A DNA stretch of 64,000 nt from Afipia sp. P52-10. Lineage in GTDB: Bacteria; Pseudomonadota; Alphaproteobacteria; Rhizobiales; Xanthobacteraceae. A program made the position numbers and the translations under genes. Positions 40,739 to 48,678 of the stretch are shown piece after piece; within the stretch, counting starts at the first letter, position 1, and every line of letters begins with the position of its first letter. The notes under the pieces were generated by a model, which had not been told where the DNA came from, did no database searches, and saw nothing but the letters and a program-made list of their open reading frames with translations. Location: positions 62,879-126,878 of the forward strand of contig NZ_AZSJ01000007.1 in NCBI RefSeq assembly GCF_000516555.1, in the 5' to 3' direction.

Positions 40739-41923
40739 TTATTTAACGGCTTCGACCAGCGCCATGCCTTCGCCGCGCCAGTGACCGGTTCCGACCACCA
40801 CAATTTGGGTTGGAGAGGAGGGGTGCGCAATCTCCGTCCCGGACGGATCGCTTGGCGGAAACAGTGCGCCTCGGGACAGCGATAGCGCCGCCAGCGCGAC
40901 CCCGAGCGGGAACTGCGCCTCCATCGTGTGGCCGAAGCGGGTTGCCGTGGCGCGGACCGCAGTGCCCGCGTGGTTTGCAAGAAAAGTGCGCTCTTCACCG
41001 GTGGCGGGTTCAGCGCCGGTTGCGCCGGTGATAATCGCGCTGCGGGACGGATCGGCCCCAACCTGCGTCCACAGCGTCTCCAGCGTCTCGCGAATGTTGC
41101 CGCTTGTGCCGCGGCGGGCTCGATCGGCAACGACCTTGGCCAGTTTGGCATAGGGTTTGGCGCCGCGCGCCTCAGCGTGGCGGCGCGATTCGATCACCAG
41201 GAATGCGCCGCCGGAACCCAGCGCGAAGCCGCCATTCGGACCGCGCGACCACACCGGCGCGAACTGGTCCTTCAGGTTGAAGTCGCCGAACTCATAGAGC
41301 ATCAGCAAATCTTTGCGTTCGCCGTTGTGTGCGGCGCCGACAAGGGCGATGTCGCTTTGTCCCGAGGCGATCCGTGCGAGCGCGATGCGGATCGCGTCGA
41401 TACCTGCGGCTTCTTCCCCCATGAAGGTGCGGGATGAACCGGTGACGCCGTGGACGATCGAGATGTTGCCCGCGAGCAGGTTGGATAGCTGGGCAAGGAA
41501 GAGCGTCGGACGCAGATCGCCCATCAACCGCTCGTTGAGGAAACCTGGTGCTGCGTTGCCCTGGACCTTTGCGGTCAGGATCGCACTATCGACGGCGAGA
41601 TCGCGCTCACCGCCGCCGGCCGCGACGATCATATCGGTGCGGCCGAGGATGTCAGCGTTGCCCTTGATGCCTGCGGAATCGAGGGCGAGACCGGCGGCAT
41701 AGGTTCCGATCCGCTGCCAGGCTTCCATCTGGCGCTGGTCGCCCTTCTTCGGAATCTGCTGATCGAAGTTCAGTGAGGCGAGGGGATGGACGACGTACGG
41801 CGCGAATGTCTTATCGTCCGCGCGGATCGTGCCGTTCTGCAGTGCATCCCAGTGGCTATCGAGCCCTTCGCCGAGCGAAGAGACGAGACCGATGCCGGTG
41901 ATCCAGGCTTCGACGTCGGACAC
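40739..41923 (-). CDS. fabF2XL: Beta-ketoacyl-ACP synthase-like protein lacking the catalytic Cys (chain-length-factor-like)
   Basis: A 394-residue KAS-fold protein with TGIGLVSSLGEG at the start. Ungapped comparison with its neighbour places Glu171 (in GEEAAGIDAI) where the nucleophilic Cys should be and Thr302 (in TGATGAEPATG) where the first catalytic His should be; only the last His (GHT, His332) remains. This resembles the KS-beta or chain-length factor of type II polyketide synthases, in which the Cys is replaced. It probably pairs with the active FabF1XL and sets the product length. The genes lie 11 bases apart. Confidence 0.88.
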   Translation of the reverse strand: MSDVEAWITGIGLVSSLGEGLDSHWDALQNGTIRADDKTFAPYVVHPLASLNFDQQIPKKGDQRQMEAWQRIGTYAAGLALDSAGIKGNADILGRTDMIVAAGGGERDLAVDSAILTAKVQGNAAPGFLNERLMGDLRPTLFLAQLSNLLAGNISIVHGVTGSSRTFMGEEAAGIDAIRIALARIASGQSDIALVGAAHNGERKDLLMLYEFGDFNLKDQFAPVWSRGPNGGFALGSGGAFLVIESRRHAEARGAKPYAKLAKVVADRARRGTSGNIRETLETLWTQVGADPSRSAIITGATGAEPATGEERTFLANHAGTAVRATATRFGHTMEAQFPLGVALAALSLSRGALFPPSDPSGTEIAHPSSPTQIVVVGTGHWRGEGMALVEAVK

Positions 41924-41933
41924 GGTTTACCCC

Positions 41934-42407
41934 TCAATCGTGTGCGGTGGACAGGTGCGGCAGACCTACGCGCTTTGCCACCACAATCATGTGCTGGCGG
42001 AATTCCTCATTGGGAAACGGAACGTGGCTGAAGGTCAGCGTGGCGTTGCAGGTCTTCTTGCCGCCAATCGAGATCTCCGCGCTGGTCATCGCAAAGCCGG
42101 AGCCTTCGTGGACCAGCCGTGCGGTGATGGCGAGCTTCTCGCCGGGCGGCACGAAGCTGCGCATCTTGGCTTCTTTCACGGCCGCCAGGAATGGCATCCG
42201 CTGGATGTTCATCATTGCGATCAGCAGCCAACCCGACGTTTGGGCCATGGCTTCGATCAGCAGCACGCCCGGCATCAGCGGACGTCCCGGAAAGTGGCCC
42301 TCGAAGATCGTTCCGGTCTGAGGGACGTCGGCTTCGACCGCAATCGTCCGTTGGGCGAGATCGATCGCCGTGATCCGGTCGATGAGCTGAAAATATTCGA
42401 GATTCAT
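41934..42407 (-). CDS. fabZXL: 3-hydroxyacyl-ACP dehydratase, FabZ-like
   Basis: A 157-residue hot-dog-fold dehydratase. Catalytic His38 is in EGHFPGRPLMPGVL and Glu52 in LLIEAMAQTSG, the FabZ pair. It would dehydrate 3-hydroxyacyl chains on AcpXL during elongation of the very-long-chain fatty acid. Ten bases separate it from fabF2XL and 15 from acpXL. It is slightly longer than housekeeping FabZ because of a short C-terminal extension. Confidence 0.92.
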   Translation of the reverse strand: MNLEYFQLIDRITAIDLAQRTIAVEADVPQTGTIFEGHFPGRPLMPGVLLIEAMAQTSGWLLIAMMNIQRMPFLAAVKEAKMRSFVPPGEKLAITARLVHEGSGFAMTSAEISIGGKKTCNATLTFSHVPFPNEEFRQHMIVVAKRVGLPHLSTAHD

Positions 42408-42422
42408 GATGCGGGCGCGGGT

Positions 42423-42701
42423 TTACGCGCCCTTGGCTGCGACCAGCTCGTCGATCCGCGCGCTGAGATTGCTGAGAACGAAATACTGTTCCGTCGTGGC
42501 CTTGCCGTCGTTGACCTCCTGCGTCCACTTTTCCAGCGGCAGCTTGATGCCGAAAGCCTTGTCGATGGCGAAGGCGATATCCAGGAAGTCGAGGCTGTCG
42601 ATGCCGAGATCATCGATGGCGTGGCTTTCCGGCTTGATGGTATCGCGCGGAATATCGCAGGTCTCGGCGATAATGTTGGCAACTTGATCGAAGGTCGACA
42701 T
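42423..42701 (-). CDS. acpXL: Acyl carrier protein AcpXL
   Basis: A 92-residue acyl carrier protein dedicated to very-long-chain fatty acids for lipid A. The 4'-phosphopantetheine attachment residue is Ser36 in [16 protein letters not shown]. It is longer than housekeeping AcpP (about 78 residues), with the extra helix-rich C-terminus [19 protein letters not shown] typical of AcpXL. It is the first gene of the leftward operon that ends with lpxXL. The promoter must lie in the 245 bp upstream. Confidence 0.93.
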   Translation of the reverse strand: MSTFDQVANIIAETCDIPRDTIKPESHAIDDLGIDSLDFLDIAFAIDKAFGIKLPLEKWTQEVNDGKATTEQYFVLSNLSARIDELVAAKGA

Positions 42702-42946
42702 CGTAAGCCTTTGATTTATTTCAATAGTTCCGCGATTTGGGTCGCGAAGGTGCTAAGGGGTCGAGCCCGGGTCGGCGCCTTTGCCCTGCATGGGAGTCGT
42801 CTGCCCGTATATCGGAGCGACGCATCGAGTTCAATGGTCGCAGGGCTCCATTAGACCGGCCTACTGTCTTCTCCCGCAAGGGTTATTGTCGCTCCTTGGG
42901 GAGGCGTCGTGAGGAGGGCAATCTGACGAGAGGCTGGGCGTCTGGC

Positions 42947-43279
42947 CTATTTGCCGGTGGGCTGGGGAATCACCGCGCAATCGCGCCGTCCGTAGAGAAT
43001 GCAGTCCTGGGTCCGTCGCAGGTCGGCGATACTCATGGCGAGCCAGACACCGAAGCCGATCAGCGCGACGGTGAAGAGACCCGCGGCAATGTTCATGCGC
43101 ATGCGGTGGCGGTAATCGTCTGGCTCGCTGGCCCGCTTATAGCGGGAAAGGTCCGAGGGCTGGGTTTGAGGCGGAGCAGCCGTGGGCTCTGCGCGGTGCT
43201 TCGCGGTCTCGGCGGCCGTTCGCGGGCGGAACTTGATGACGACATGATCGTCGTCGGCGATCTTCGATTCCTTGGTCAT
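42947..43279 (-). CDS. Single-pass membrane hypothetical protein
   Basis: A 110-residue protein. The first 60 residues are polar and contain DDHVVIKFRPR and a Pro/Thr/Gln-rich stretch. One hydrophobic helix follows (about 65-87, NIAAGLFTVALIGFGVWLAM), then a short tail with two cysteines (RRTQDCILYGRRDCAVI). The topology is probably N-in with the cysteines outside. The DCxLxGRRDC pattern recurs in small conserved proteins of this bacterial group, but I know no function. I chose the ATG at 43279 over a longer GTG-type start. It lies beside the acpXL operon in the same direction. Confidence 0.75.
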   Translation of the reverse strand: MTKESKIADDDHVVIKFRPRTAAETAKHRAEPTAAPPQTQPSDLSRYKRASEPDDYRHRMRMNIAAGLFTVALIGFGVWLAMSIADLRRTQDCILYGRRDCAVIPQPTGK

Positions 43280-43499
43280 CGACGCTGTCCCGGCAGGGCC
43301 CAACAGCCAAACCTATCTCGACTTAGAAGCGCTCCGCTAGAACAGAACGCATTGCAACAATGACGAGAACCTTCGAGGGAATACACTACCACGCTGTCGT
43401 TATCCGGCACAGGTGGCGCAAGCATGGCTCGATTGCGCCGGAACGTGGCCTTGGCAGCCGCGCCGGCAGCCCTTCTGCTGCCGGCATGGGGCGCTCCGT

Positions 43500-44081
43500 T
43501 CATGCTTCTTTTGACAGGCGCCCCATCATGTAGAACTCATCGTTCGGCCGCATGTTGGTGATGTTCGCCATCCGGTTCGACAGACCAAAGAACGCGGTAA
43601 TCGCCGTGATGTCCCAGATGTCGTCGTCAGTGAAGCCGTGCTTTCTAGCCTCTTCCAGATCGTCGTCGGTCACCGTCTGCGCCGAACTGCTGATCTTCAA
43701 CGCGAGATCGAGCATCGCCTTCTGCCGCGGGGTAATATCCGCCTTGCGGTAATTGATCGCGATCTGGTCAGCGATCAGGGGGTTCTTCGCCCGGATTCGG
43801 AGGATGGCACCATGGGCGACCACGCAATAGTGACATTGATTGGCGGCGCTGGTGGCGACGACGATCATCTCGCGTTCGGCCTTGGTCAACCCGCTGTCCT
43901 TCTCCATTAGCGCGTCATGGTAGGCGAAGAACGCGCGGAATTCGTCCGGCCGCTGCGCGAGCACAAGAAAAACGTTAGGAACAAAACCGGACTTTTCCTG
44001 AACCGCGACAATGCGTTCGCGGATGTCGCTCGGCAACGACGTGAGGGAGGGAACAGGAAATCGACTGATGGGAGCGGTCAT
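43500..44081 (-). CDS. AhpD-like peroxidase-related protein (carboxymuconolactone decarboxylase family)
   Basis: A 193-residue all-helical protein. The redox CxxC is Cys83-His-Tyr-Cys86, followed by His90 (NQCHYCVVAHGAI), the AhpD active-site signature. C-terminal half DITPRQKAMLDLALKISS and WDITAITAFFGLSNRMAN match the 'peroxidase-related enzyme' subgroup. AhpD proteins reduce partner peroxiredoxins or peroxides in the cytoplasm; no AhpC gene is near, so the partner is unknown. It follows the HerA-like gene in the same direction after 90 bases. Confidence 0.88.
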   Translation of the reverse strand: MTAPISRFPVPSLTSLPSDIRERIVAVQEKSGFVPNVFLVLAQRPDEFRAFFAYHDALMEKDSGLTKAEREMIVVATSAANQCHYCVVAHGAILRIRAKNPLIADQIAINYRKADITPRQKAMLDLALKISSSAQTVTDDDLEEARKHGFTDDDIWDITAITAFFGLSNRMANITNMRPNDEFYMMGRLSKEA

Positions 44082-44171
44082 TGCGATCCTCGTTGCAGAT
44101 GGTGCACTAACCTATTGGATCGCGGGCGTCGCGAAAAGTCGACACGAGAACGGTGCGATACCGCGGCCGGA

Positions 44172-45929
44172 TCAGCGCAACGGCTTTTTCAGGAGCGAGA
44201 AGCGGTCCGGGTCGAGCCCGAGAGAGGGTTGCAGCAATGGCGAGTCGGATGTTCGCGGCAGCGGCCTCTCCGCGTTGGCGGAGTCGGTTGTTGATGGTTC
44301 GCGGTGGGTCGTGGCGCTGCGCCAGCGCGCCAGCACCGAGCTGACAAAGGCTGTGTCATGCGAAGAATGGGAGGATGCGTTGGCGAGCAGGGTCGCTTCG
44401 CTACGCGGTAGCTGGTGGGGCGGCAACTCCTTGAACCGCAGCCGGGTCGGCAAGGCGACGCCTTCGCCAAACGCCAGCACTTCCCGCGTGCCGAGCGAGG
44501 GCACGAATGACAGCAGATTGGCGGCTGCGTCGGAGACGGCCGAGCGCAGCAGCGTCTGGTCACGATCGTTGGCGAGCCGCATCGTGAACAGGGTGCTGCA
44601 TTGGGAAATGATGGTCGCATCCAGTTCCGCGGGCCGCTGCGTCACCAGGCCGAGAAAGACGCCGTACTTGCGGCCTTCCTTGGCAATGCGCGAGATCGCC
44701 TTCCGCGTCGGGCCGAAGCCGATGCTGCGGTCGGCCGAGGCATAGCGGTGCGCCTCTTCGCATACGAACAGCAGCGGCGAAGCCCCATCGCTCCACAGGC
44801 CGAAATCGAAGGCCATGCGGCAGATCACCGACACCACGGAATCGACCACCTCGACCGGAAATCCCGCGAGCTGCATCACCGTCATGGGCCGGCCATTGGC
44901 CGGCATGCGGTAGAGATGGCTGATGACCTCCGCCATCGTGTCGCCGCCGACATTGGCGTTCTCGAACATGAACGCGTAGCGCGGATCGTTGCGGACCACT
45001 TCAATGCGCGAGAGCAGCTTGCTGTAGACCACCCGCGAGGAGCGATTTTCCAGCTTCCCCATGCGCTCGTCGATCAGCGATACCAGGTCCACCAGCCGAT
45101 AAGGCACCGGGGTATCGACCGTGTAACCGGAGGTCTTCGGGTCGGTCCGCCTGAGGCCGTTGCGATCCGATGCCTGGTATTGGGTATACATCGCCTTGGC
45201 GTAGGGCAGCACTTCGGACAGAACTTCGAGTTCTTCCGGCACACCGGGGCGTCCGCCGAAGATGACGTCGACGAATTCCTCGAAGTTGAACAACCAGAAC
45301 GGCAGCTTAAGATTGCGCGGGTTAAGCACCAGCGCGCGTTCGCCGAAGCAGCGGCCATATTCGTTGTGAACGTCGAGCAGGAACAGCCGGAGGTTGGGCC
45401 TCGTCTGCAGAATTTCGTTCAACAGCAGCGACACGCCACTCGATTTTCCGACGCCGGTTGAACCGAGCACAGCGAAATGCTTGCTGAGCATCTCGTCGAT
45501 ATCGACATAGGCGCCGACGCTGGGGTCCTGCTGCAGGTGGCCGACATGGATCGCGTCCTTGTGGGCGGGGGCGTAGACCGTTCGCAGCTCTTGATTGCTG
45601 ATCGGATTCACGGCGTCGTTGATCGCCGGATAGATCGTCACGCCGCGCTGGAAGCGCGATCCCGAAACTCCGCCGGTGATTTCGCCGAGCAGGTCGACCG
45701 ATGCGGTGGCGACATATCGATCCCGATCGGATGCGGCCAGGCCTTCACACGAGACCTCGGTGATCATGGCGATAACGTTCGACGAATTGCAGCGTATCGA
45801 GACGAACCTGCCGACGGTCGCGCGCGCTTCGGCGGGGCCGAACTGCTGAGAGGCGAGAATGCCAATTCGCGCCAGGGATCCTTTGACGGATATGACCTGT
45901 CCAAATGGCGGCGGGGGCGAAGTCAACAT
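44172..45929 (-). CDS. HerA-like ATPase
   Basis: A 585-residue FtsK-HerA superfamily P-loop ATPase (DUF87 type). Residues 5-110 form a HAS-barrel-like beta domain. The Walker A motif GSTGVGKS is at 156-163, Walker B is LRLFLLDVHNEYG, and the C-terminal ATPase region has LFVCEEAHRYAS and RIAKEGRKYGVFLGLVTQRPAELD, the arginine/sensor region of HerA. Archaeal HerA is a hexameric DNA translocase acting with the NurA nuclease; no NurA, SIR2 or other nuclease gene is adjacent. It probably moves along DNA, but its partner is unknown. The initiator ATG is preceded by an AT-richer stretch (45930-46000). Confidence 0.87.
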   Translation of the reverse strand: MLTSPPPPFGQVISVKGSLARIGILASQQFGPAEARATVGRFVSIRCNSSNVIAMITEVSCEGLAASDRDRYVATASVDLLGEITGGVSGSRFQRGVTIYPAINDAVNPISNQELRTVYAPAHKDAIHVGHLQQDPSVGAYVDIDEMLSKHFAVLGSTGVGKSSGVSLLLNEILQTRPNLRLFLLDVHNEYGRCFGERALVLNPRNLKLPFWLFNFEEFVDVIFGGRPGVPEELEVLSEVLPYAKAMYTQYQASDRNGLRRTDPKTSGYTVDTPVPYRLVDLVSLIDERMGKLENRSSRVVYSKLLSRIEVVRNDPRYAFMFENANVGGDTMAEVISHLYRMPANGRPMTVMQLAGFPVEVVDSVVSVICRMAFDFGLWSDGASPLLFVCEEAHRYASADRSIGFGPTRKAISRIAKEGRKYGVFLGLVTQRPAELDATIISQCSTLFTMRLANDRDQTLLRSAVSDAAANLLSFVPSLGTREVLAFGEGVALPTRLRFKELPPHQLPRSEATLLANASSHSSHDTAFVSSVLARWRSATTHREPSTTDSANAERPLPRTSDSPLLQPSLGLDPDRFSLLKKPLR

Positions 45930-46065
45930 ACGGTGCAGTGGTTCGAGGCTTAGGCTACGCCTGAACTATGCGCAGTCCTTGCTGCACAAACTGTTAAACC
46001 GCGGATACTCGCCAGTTTTTGGGTACCTGTGTTGACCGGTCGGGTCAGCCGGTTCCCGTTGCGGA

Positions 46066-46251
46066 TCAGGCGGGTACCTTAATTACAGAGCTCGATGGCG
46101 GCCCAAAGGCCTCCACACTGGAAGCCCCACTCCGGAGGACGAAGCCACCAATCTGCGAAGCGACGAGAAGAAAGCAAGCCATCACAATGGGAAGCGAGAC
46201 AATGGGAAGCGAGAAGAGCTTCAATGAATCTTGGCCACTCTGCATAGCCAT
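46066..46251 (-). CDS. Doubtful 61-residue hydrophobic peptide
   Basis: A short leftward frame that would encode MAMQSGQDSLKLF followed by one hydrophobic segment (SLPIVSLPIVMACFLLVASQ) and a polar tail. GGTGG stands a few bases before the ATG. The repeated SLPIV comes from the 15-bp DNA duplication inside it. Such a frame can arise by chance, and I have no homologue to cite. Confidence 0.2.
   Translation of the reverse strand: MAMQSGQDSLKLFSLPIVSLPIVMACFLLVASQIGGFVLRSGASSVEAFGPPSSSVIKVPA
46184..46213. repeat. 15-bp perfect tandem duplication
   Basis: ACAATGGGAAGCGAG occurs at 46184-46198 and 46199-46213. The unit is a multiple of three, so it would keep the frame of the short peptide that spans it. 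Confidence 0.9.
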
Positions 46252-46317
46252 GTTTCCACCACCATGCCCTATAAGGGTGGTTCCAGAACATGGTTAATGA
46301 ATGGCTAATGCGCTATG

Positions 46318-46419
46318 TCAGTGGCGCGAGAAGTGCGAGCGTGGGGCATCGCATGAGTGGACGAGCGAGCACAGGCTGAGGGCGACCAGAGCAACGCCAA
46401 TGCACAATGCGGCGAACAT
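46318..46419 (-). CDS. Candidate 33-residue membrane microprotein
   Basis: GGAGG (46425-46429 on the opposite strand as CCTCC) stands five bases before the ATG at 46419. The frame encodes MFAALCIGVALVALSLCSLV, a single hydrophobic helix, then a short tail HSCDAPRSHFSRH. It contains three cysteines. Length and layout resemble small single-helix membrane proteins that are routinely missed. A strong ribosome site and clean helix are the only evidence. Confidence 0.35.
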   Translation of the reverse strand: MFAALCIGVALVALSLCSLVHSCDAPRSHFSRH

Positions 46420-46724
46420 CAACGCCTCCATTTGCTTTACAAGATGCGCACGATTTCCTGGAATGTCTTGATACTTTTTAAAGATCGGTAACAGGTCTGA
46501 GCGGTTGGTTAGCGCCGTCCTAACCTCGATGTCGGGGCGCGTGGATGCAGAAGCAAGATATCGGCGTGTCGCCGTGGGACCACGCTGTTGCATCAATGGG
46601 CATCGCGCTTTGCAAAGGATCTCCGCCGGTAGGGGGACGGTCCGGCGGGCTGGTCGGCATCGAGGGGCGTCTCAATGTGCTTGATGGCAGCCCCTTGTGG
46701 TGCATAGCTGCGAGACGGGATGTA

Positions 46725-47531
46725 ATGACGAGACGGAATCGACGATTTATGGCTGACATCACGAATGTTTCCAGGCGTGGGCTTATGGCCGTGCTGGGCG
46801 GGTTGGTTTTGATCCCTGCGAACGCCGCTGATGCCGCGACCATGACCCTGCGCGGAACCGTCTCCTATCGCGAGCGGCTCGCGTTGCCGCCGAGCGCTGT
46901 GGTCGAGGTCAAGCTTCTCGACGTGTCACTGGCCGACGCACCGGCGCGAACCATTGCCGAGACCCGCATCCCGGTCGGAGCACGGACTGTGATCCGCTAC
47001 TCGCTGCGCTTCGACCGCGCGCGGATTCTGTCGCGGCGCAGTTATGCCTTGCGGGCGCGCATCACCGATGGCGACCAGCTGTTGTTTATCAATACCGTGC
47101 GTCACGCGGTGTTTGCGGGAGGGGCCAACAACACCGATATACGGGTCGAGCCGGTCGCCGCCACGGCGCCAGCGCCACCGCAGGCGGCGGCGCTTTCCAC
47201 GCCGTCTGGACAGTGGCTTGCCGAGGATATCCGGGGTGGTGGCGTGATCGATCGCCTTCAGACGATCCTGACGATCGCTCCCGACGGCACGGTATCGGGG
47301 ACCGGTGGTTGCAATCGTATCCGCGGCAAGGCAACGATCAATGGCGATGCGATTGCATTCGGCGCGATTGCCTCCACCAAGATGGCGTGCAGCCCGGCCG
47401 TGATGAGACAGGAGCAGAGGTTCCTCCTGGCGTTGCGCGATGTCCGCGCCTGGCGGATCGATAGCGCCCGCCGCAAGCTGACATTGATCGGCGTCAATGG
47501 TGCGCCACTGATGGTGCTGGCGCAGATGTAG
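46725..47531 (+). CDS. Exported two-domain protein: YbaY/YscW-like plus META domain
   Basis: A 268-residue exported protein. The N-terminus has a Tat-like signal (VSRRGLMAVLGGLVLIPANA; cleavage near residue 36). Residues of about 40-145 (MTLRGTVSYRERLALPPSAVVEVKLLD) match the YbaY/YscW lipoprotein fold. Residues of about 165-265 form a META domain, with GTVSGTGGCNRIRGKATINGDAI and STKMACSPAVMRQEQRFLLAL as its signature. META proteins such as HslJ are linked to heat or novobiocin tolerance. I start at the ATG at 46725; the ATG at 46749 is an alternative. The periplasmic role is unknown. Confidence 0.85.
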   Translation: MTRRNRRFMADITNVSRRGLMAVLGGLVLIPANAADAATMTLRGTVSYRERLALPPSAVVEVKLLDVSLADAPARTIAETRIPVGARTVIRYSLRFDRARILSRRSYALRARITDGDQLLFINTVRHAVFAGGANNTDIRVEPVAATAPAPPQAAALSTPSGQWLAEDIRGGGVIDRLQTILTIAPDGTVSGTGGCNRIRGKATINGDAIAFGAIASTKMACSPAVMRQEQRFLLALRDVRAWRIDSARRKLTLIGVNGAPLMVLAQM

Positions 47532-47587
47532 GTTCGCAGGGCCTGACCCTTCGTCTGCTCGAGGGGCGAAGAGCGGGACAGGAGGGC

Positions 47588-47661
<74 letters not shown>

Positions 47662-47675
47662 CCGGGCTCGCGTCA

Positions 47676-47695
47676 TTCAGGGAAATTTCCCTGAA
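47676..47695. promoter_or_regulatory. 20-bp perfect palindrome beside tRNA-Gln
   Basis: TTCAGGGAAATTTCCCTGAA at 47676-47695 is a perfect palindrome with no spacer, ending 14 bases before the 5' end of tRNA-Gln and about 80 bases after trhO. It may be an operator, or a hairpin in the trhO transcript; there is no T tract to make it a terminator. Confidence 0.6.
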
Positions 47696-47774
47696 ACAAC
47701 AACCCTCTAAGGGCTGCTGATTCCGCGAAATCACGAGGTCCGGCGCCTCATATAGAGCCGTCAGCGCTCCGGGT

Positions 47775-48599
47775 CTACCCCCTTGCGACATCTTCGGCGG
47801 CAGAAGCTGACCGGAGAGAGGTTTCACCCGCACAGGTCGCACCGGTCTCGGACGCTTGCGAAGAGCCGCTCGGCCGTTCCGACAGTCCATGCCCCAGCGC
47901 CACCCGCTCATCGAAGACGAAGCAGTCGCCCTTCCAGCGGCTTTGCGATTTGGGGACCAGCTCAAGGTACTTCAAAATGCCGCCCTTGAGGTGATAGACC
48001 TCGCCGAACCCGCGTGCGAGCAGATAGGAGCTCGCTTTTTCGCAGCGGATGCCGCCGGTGCAGAACATTGCGATTTTGCGGTGCTTGGCCGGGTCGAGCT
48101 CTCGCTTGACGAAATCGCGAAACTGGCTGAAACGGGTCAGCTTCGGGTCCACGGCGCGCTCGAATGTGCCCATTTCCACTTCGAACGCATTGCGCGTGTC
48201 GATCACCAGGGTCTCGCGGTCCTCGATCAACGCATTCCACGCGGCTGGATCGACATACGTGCCGACGCGTGCGTTCGGGTCGGTCGCCGGATCGCCGAGC
48301 GTGACGATTTCCTTCTTTAGCCTGACCTTCATCCGCCCGAACGGCATTGCAGCCGCGCCGGAGAACTTCAATTCCAAGTTGTCGAGGCGGCGCCCGAAAA
48401 ACGGTCCGTTCCGCAGCTCGTCGATCAGGCGATCGATGGCGTCGGAGGGACCTGCGACCGTGCCATTGATGCCTTCTCCGGCGAGTAGGATCGTTCCCTT
48501 GATACCCAACGCATCGCAGCGGGCTCTCAGCGGCTCGCGCAGATCGCGGAAATCGGGCAGGGGCAGGAATTGATAGAGGGCAGCGACCTTATAGCTCAT
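47775..48599 (-). CDS. trhO: tRNA uridine(34) hydroxylase TrhO (rhodanese family)
   Basis: A 274-residue protein of the YceA/UPF0176 family, which hydroxylates uridine 34 of certain tRNAs to 5-hydroxyuridine using oxygen. The N-terminal domain ([30 protein letters not shown]) is followed by a rhodanese domain with active Cys180 in [14 protein letters not shown]-terminal extension with EAxFD-like residues ([14 protein letters not shown]) is present. I chose the ATG at 48599, where homologues start; an upstream extension has no ribosome site. Placement just before a tRNA gene on the same strand is suggestive only. Confidence 0.92.
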   Translation of the reverse strand: MSYKVAALYQFLPLPDFRDLREPLRARCDALGIKGTILLAGEGINGTVAGPSDAIDRLIDELRNGPFFGRRLDNLELKFSGAAAMPFGRMKVRLKKEIVTLGDPATDPNARVGTYVDPAAWNALIEDRETLVIDTRNAFEVEMGTFERAVDPKLTRFSQFRDFVKRELDPAKHRKIAMFCTGGIRCEKASSYLLARGFGEVYHLKGGILKYLELVPKSQSRWKGDCFVFDERVALGHGLSERPSGSSQASETGATCAGETSLRSASAAEDVARG

Positions 48600-48678
48600 G
48601 GCCGGCGGTTTAGCAGGGAAGAAAGGCGGTTGAAACAGGGAGGCGTTCCAGCGATGCGCCACCGCTCGCGATGGCGAA

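Larger units (their letters stand above)
45930..46317. other. Intergenic stretch upstream of the HerA-like gene
   Basis: About 390 bases without a well-supported gene. It contains a 15-bp perfect tandem repeat at 46184-46213, a GGGTACCT sequence at 46020 repeated at 46072, and one doubtful 61-codon leftward frame. The HerA-like gene's promoter should be at its left end. Confidence 0.5.
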
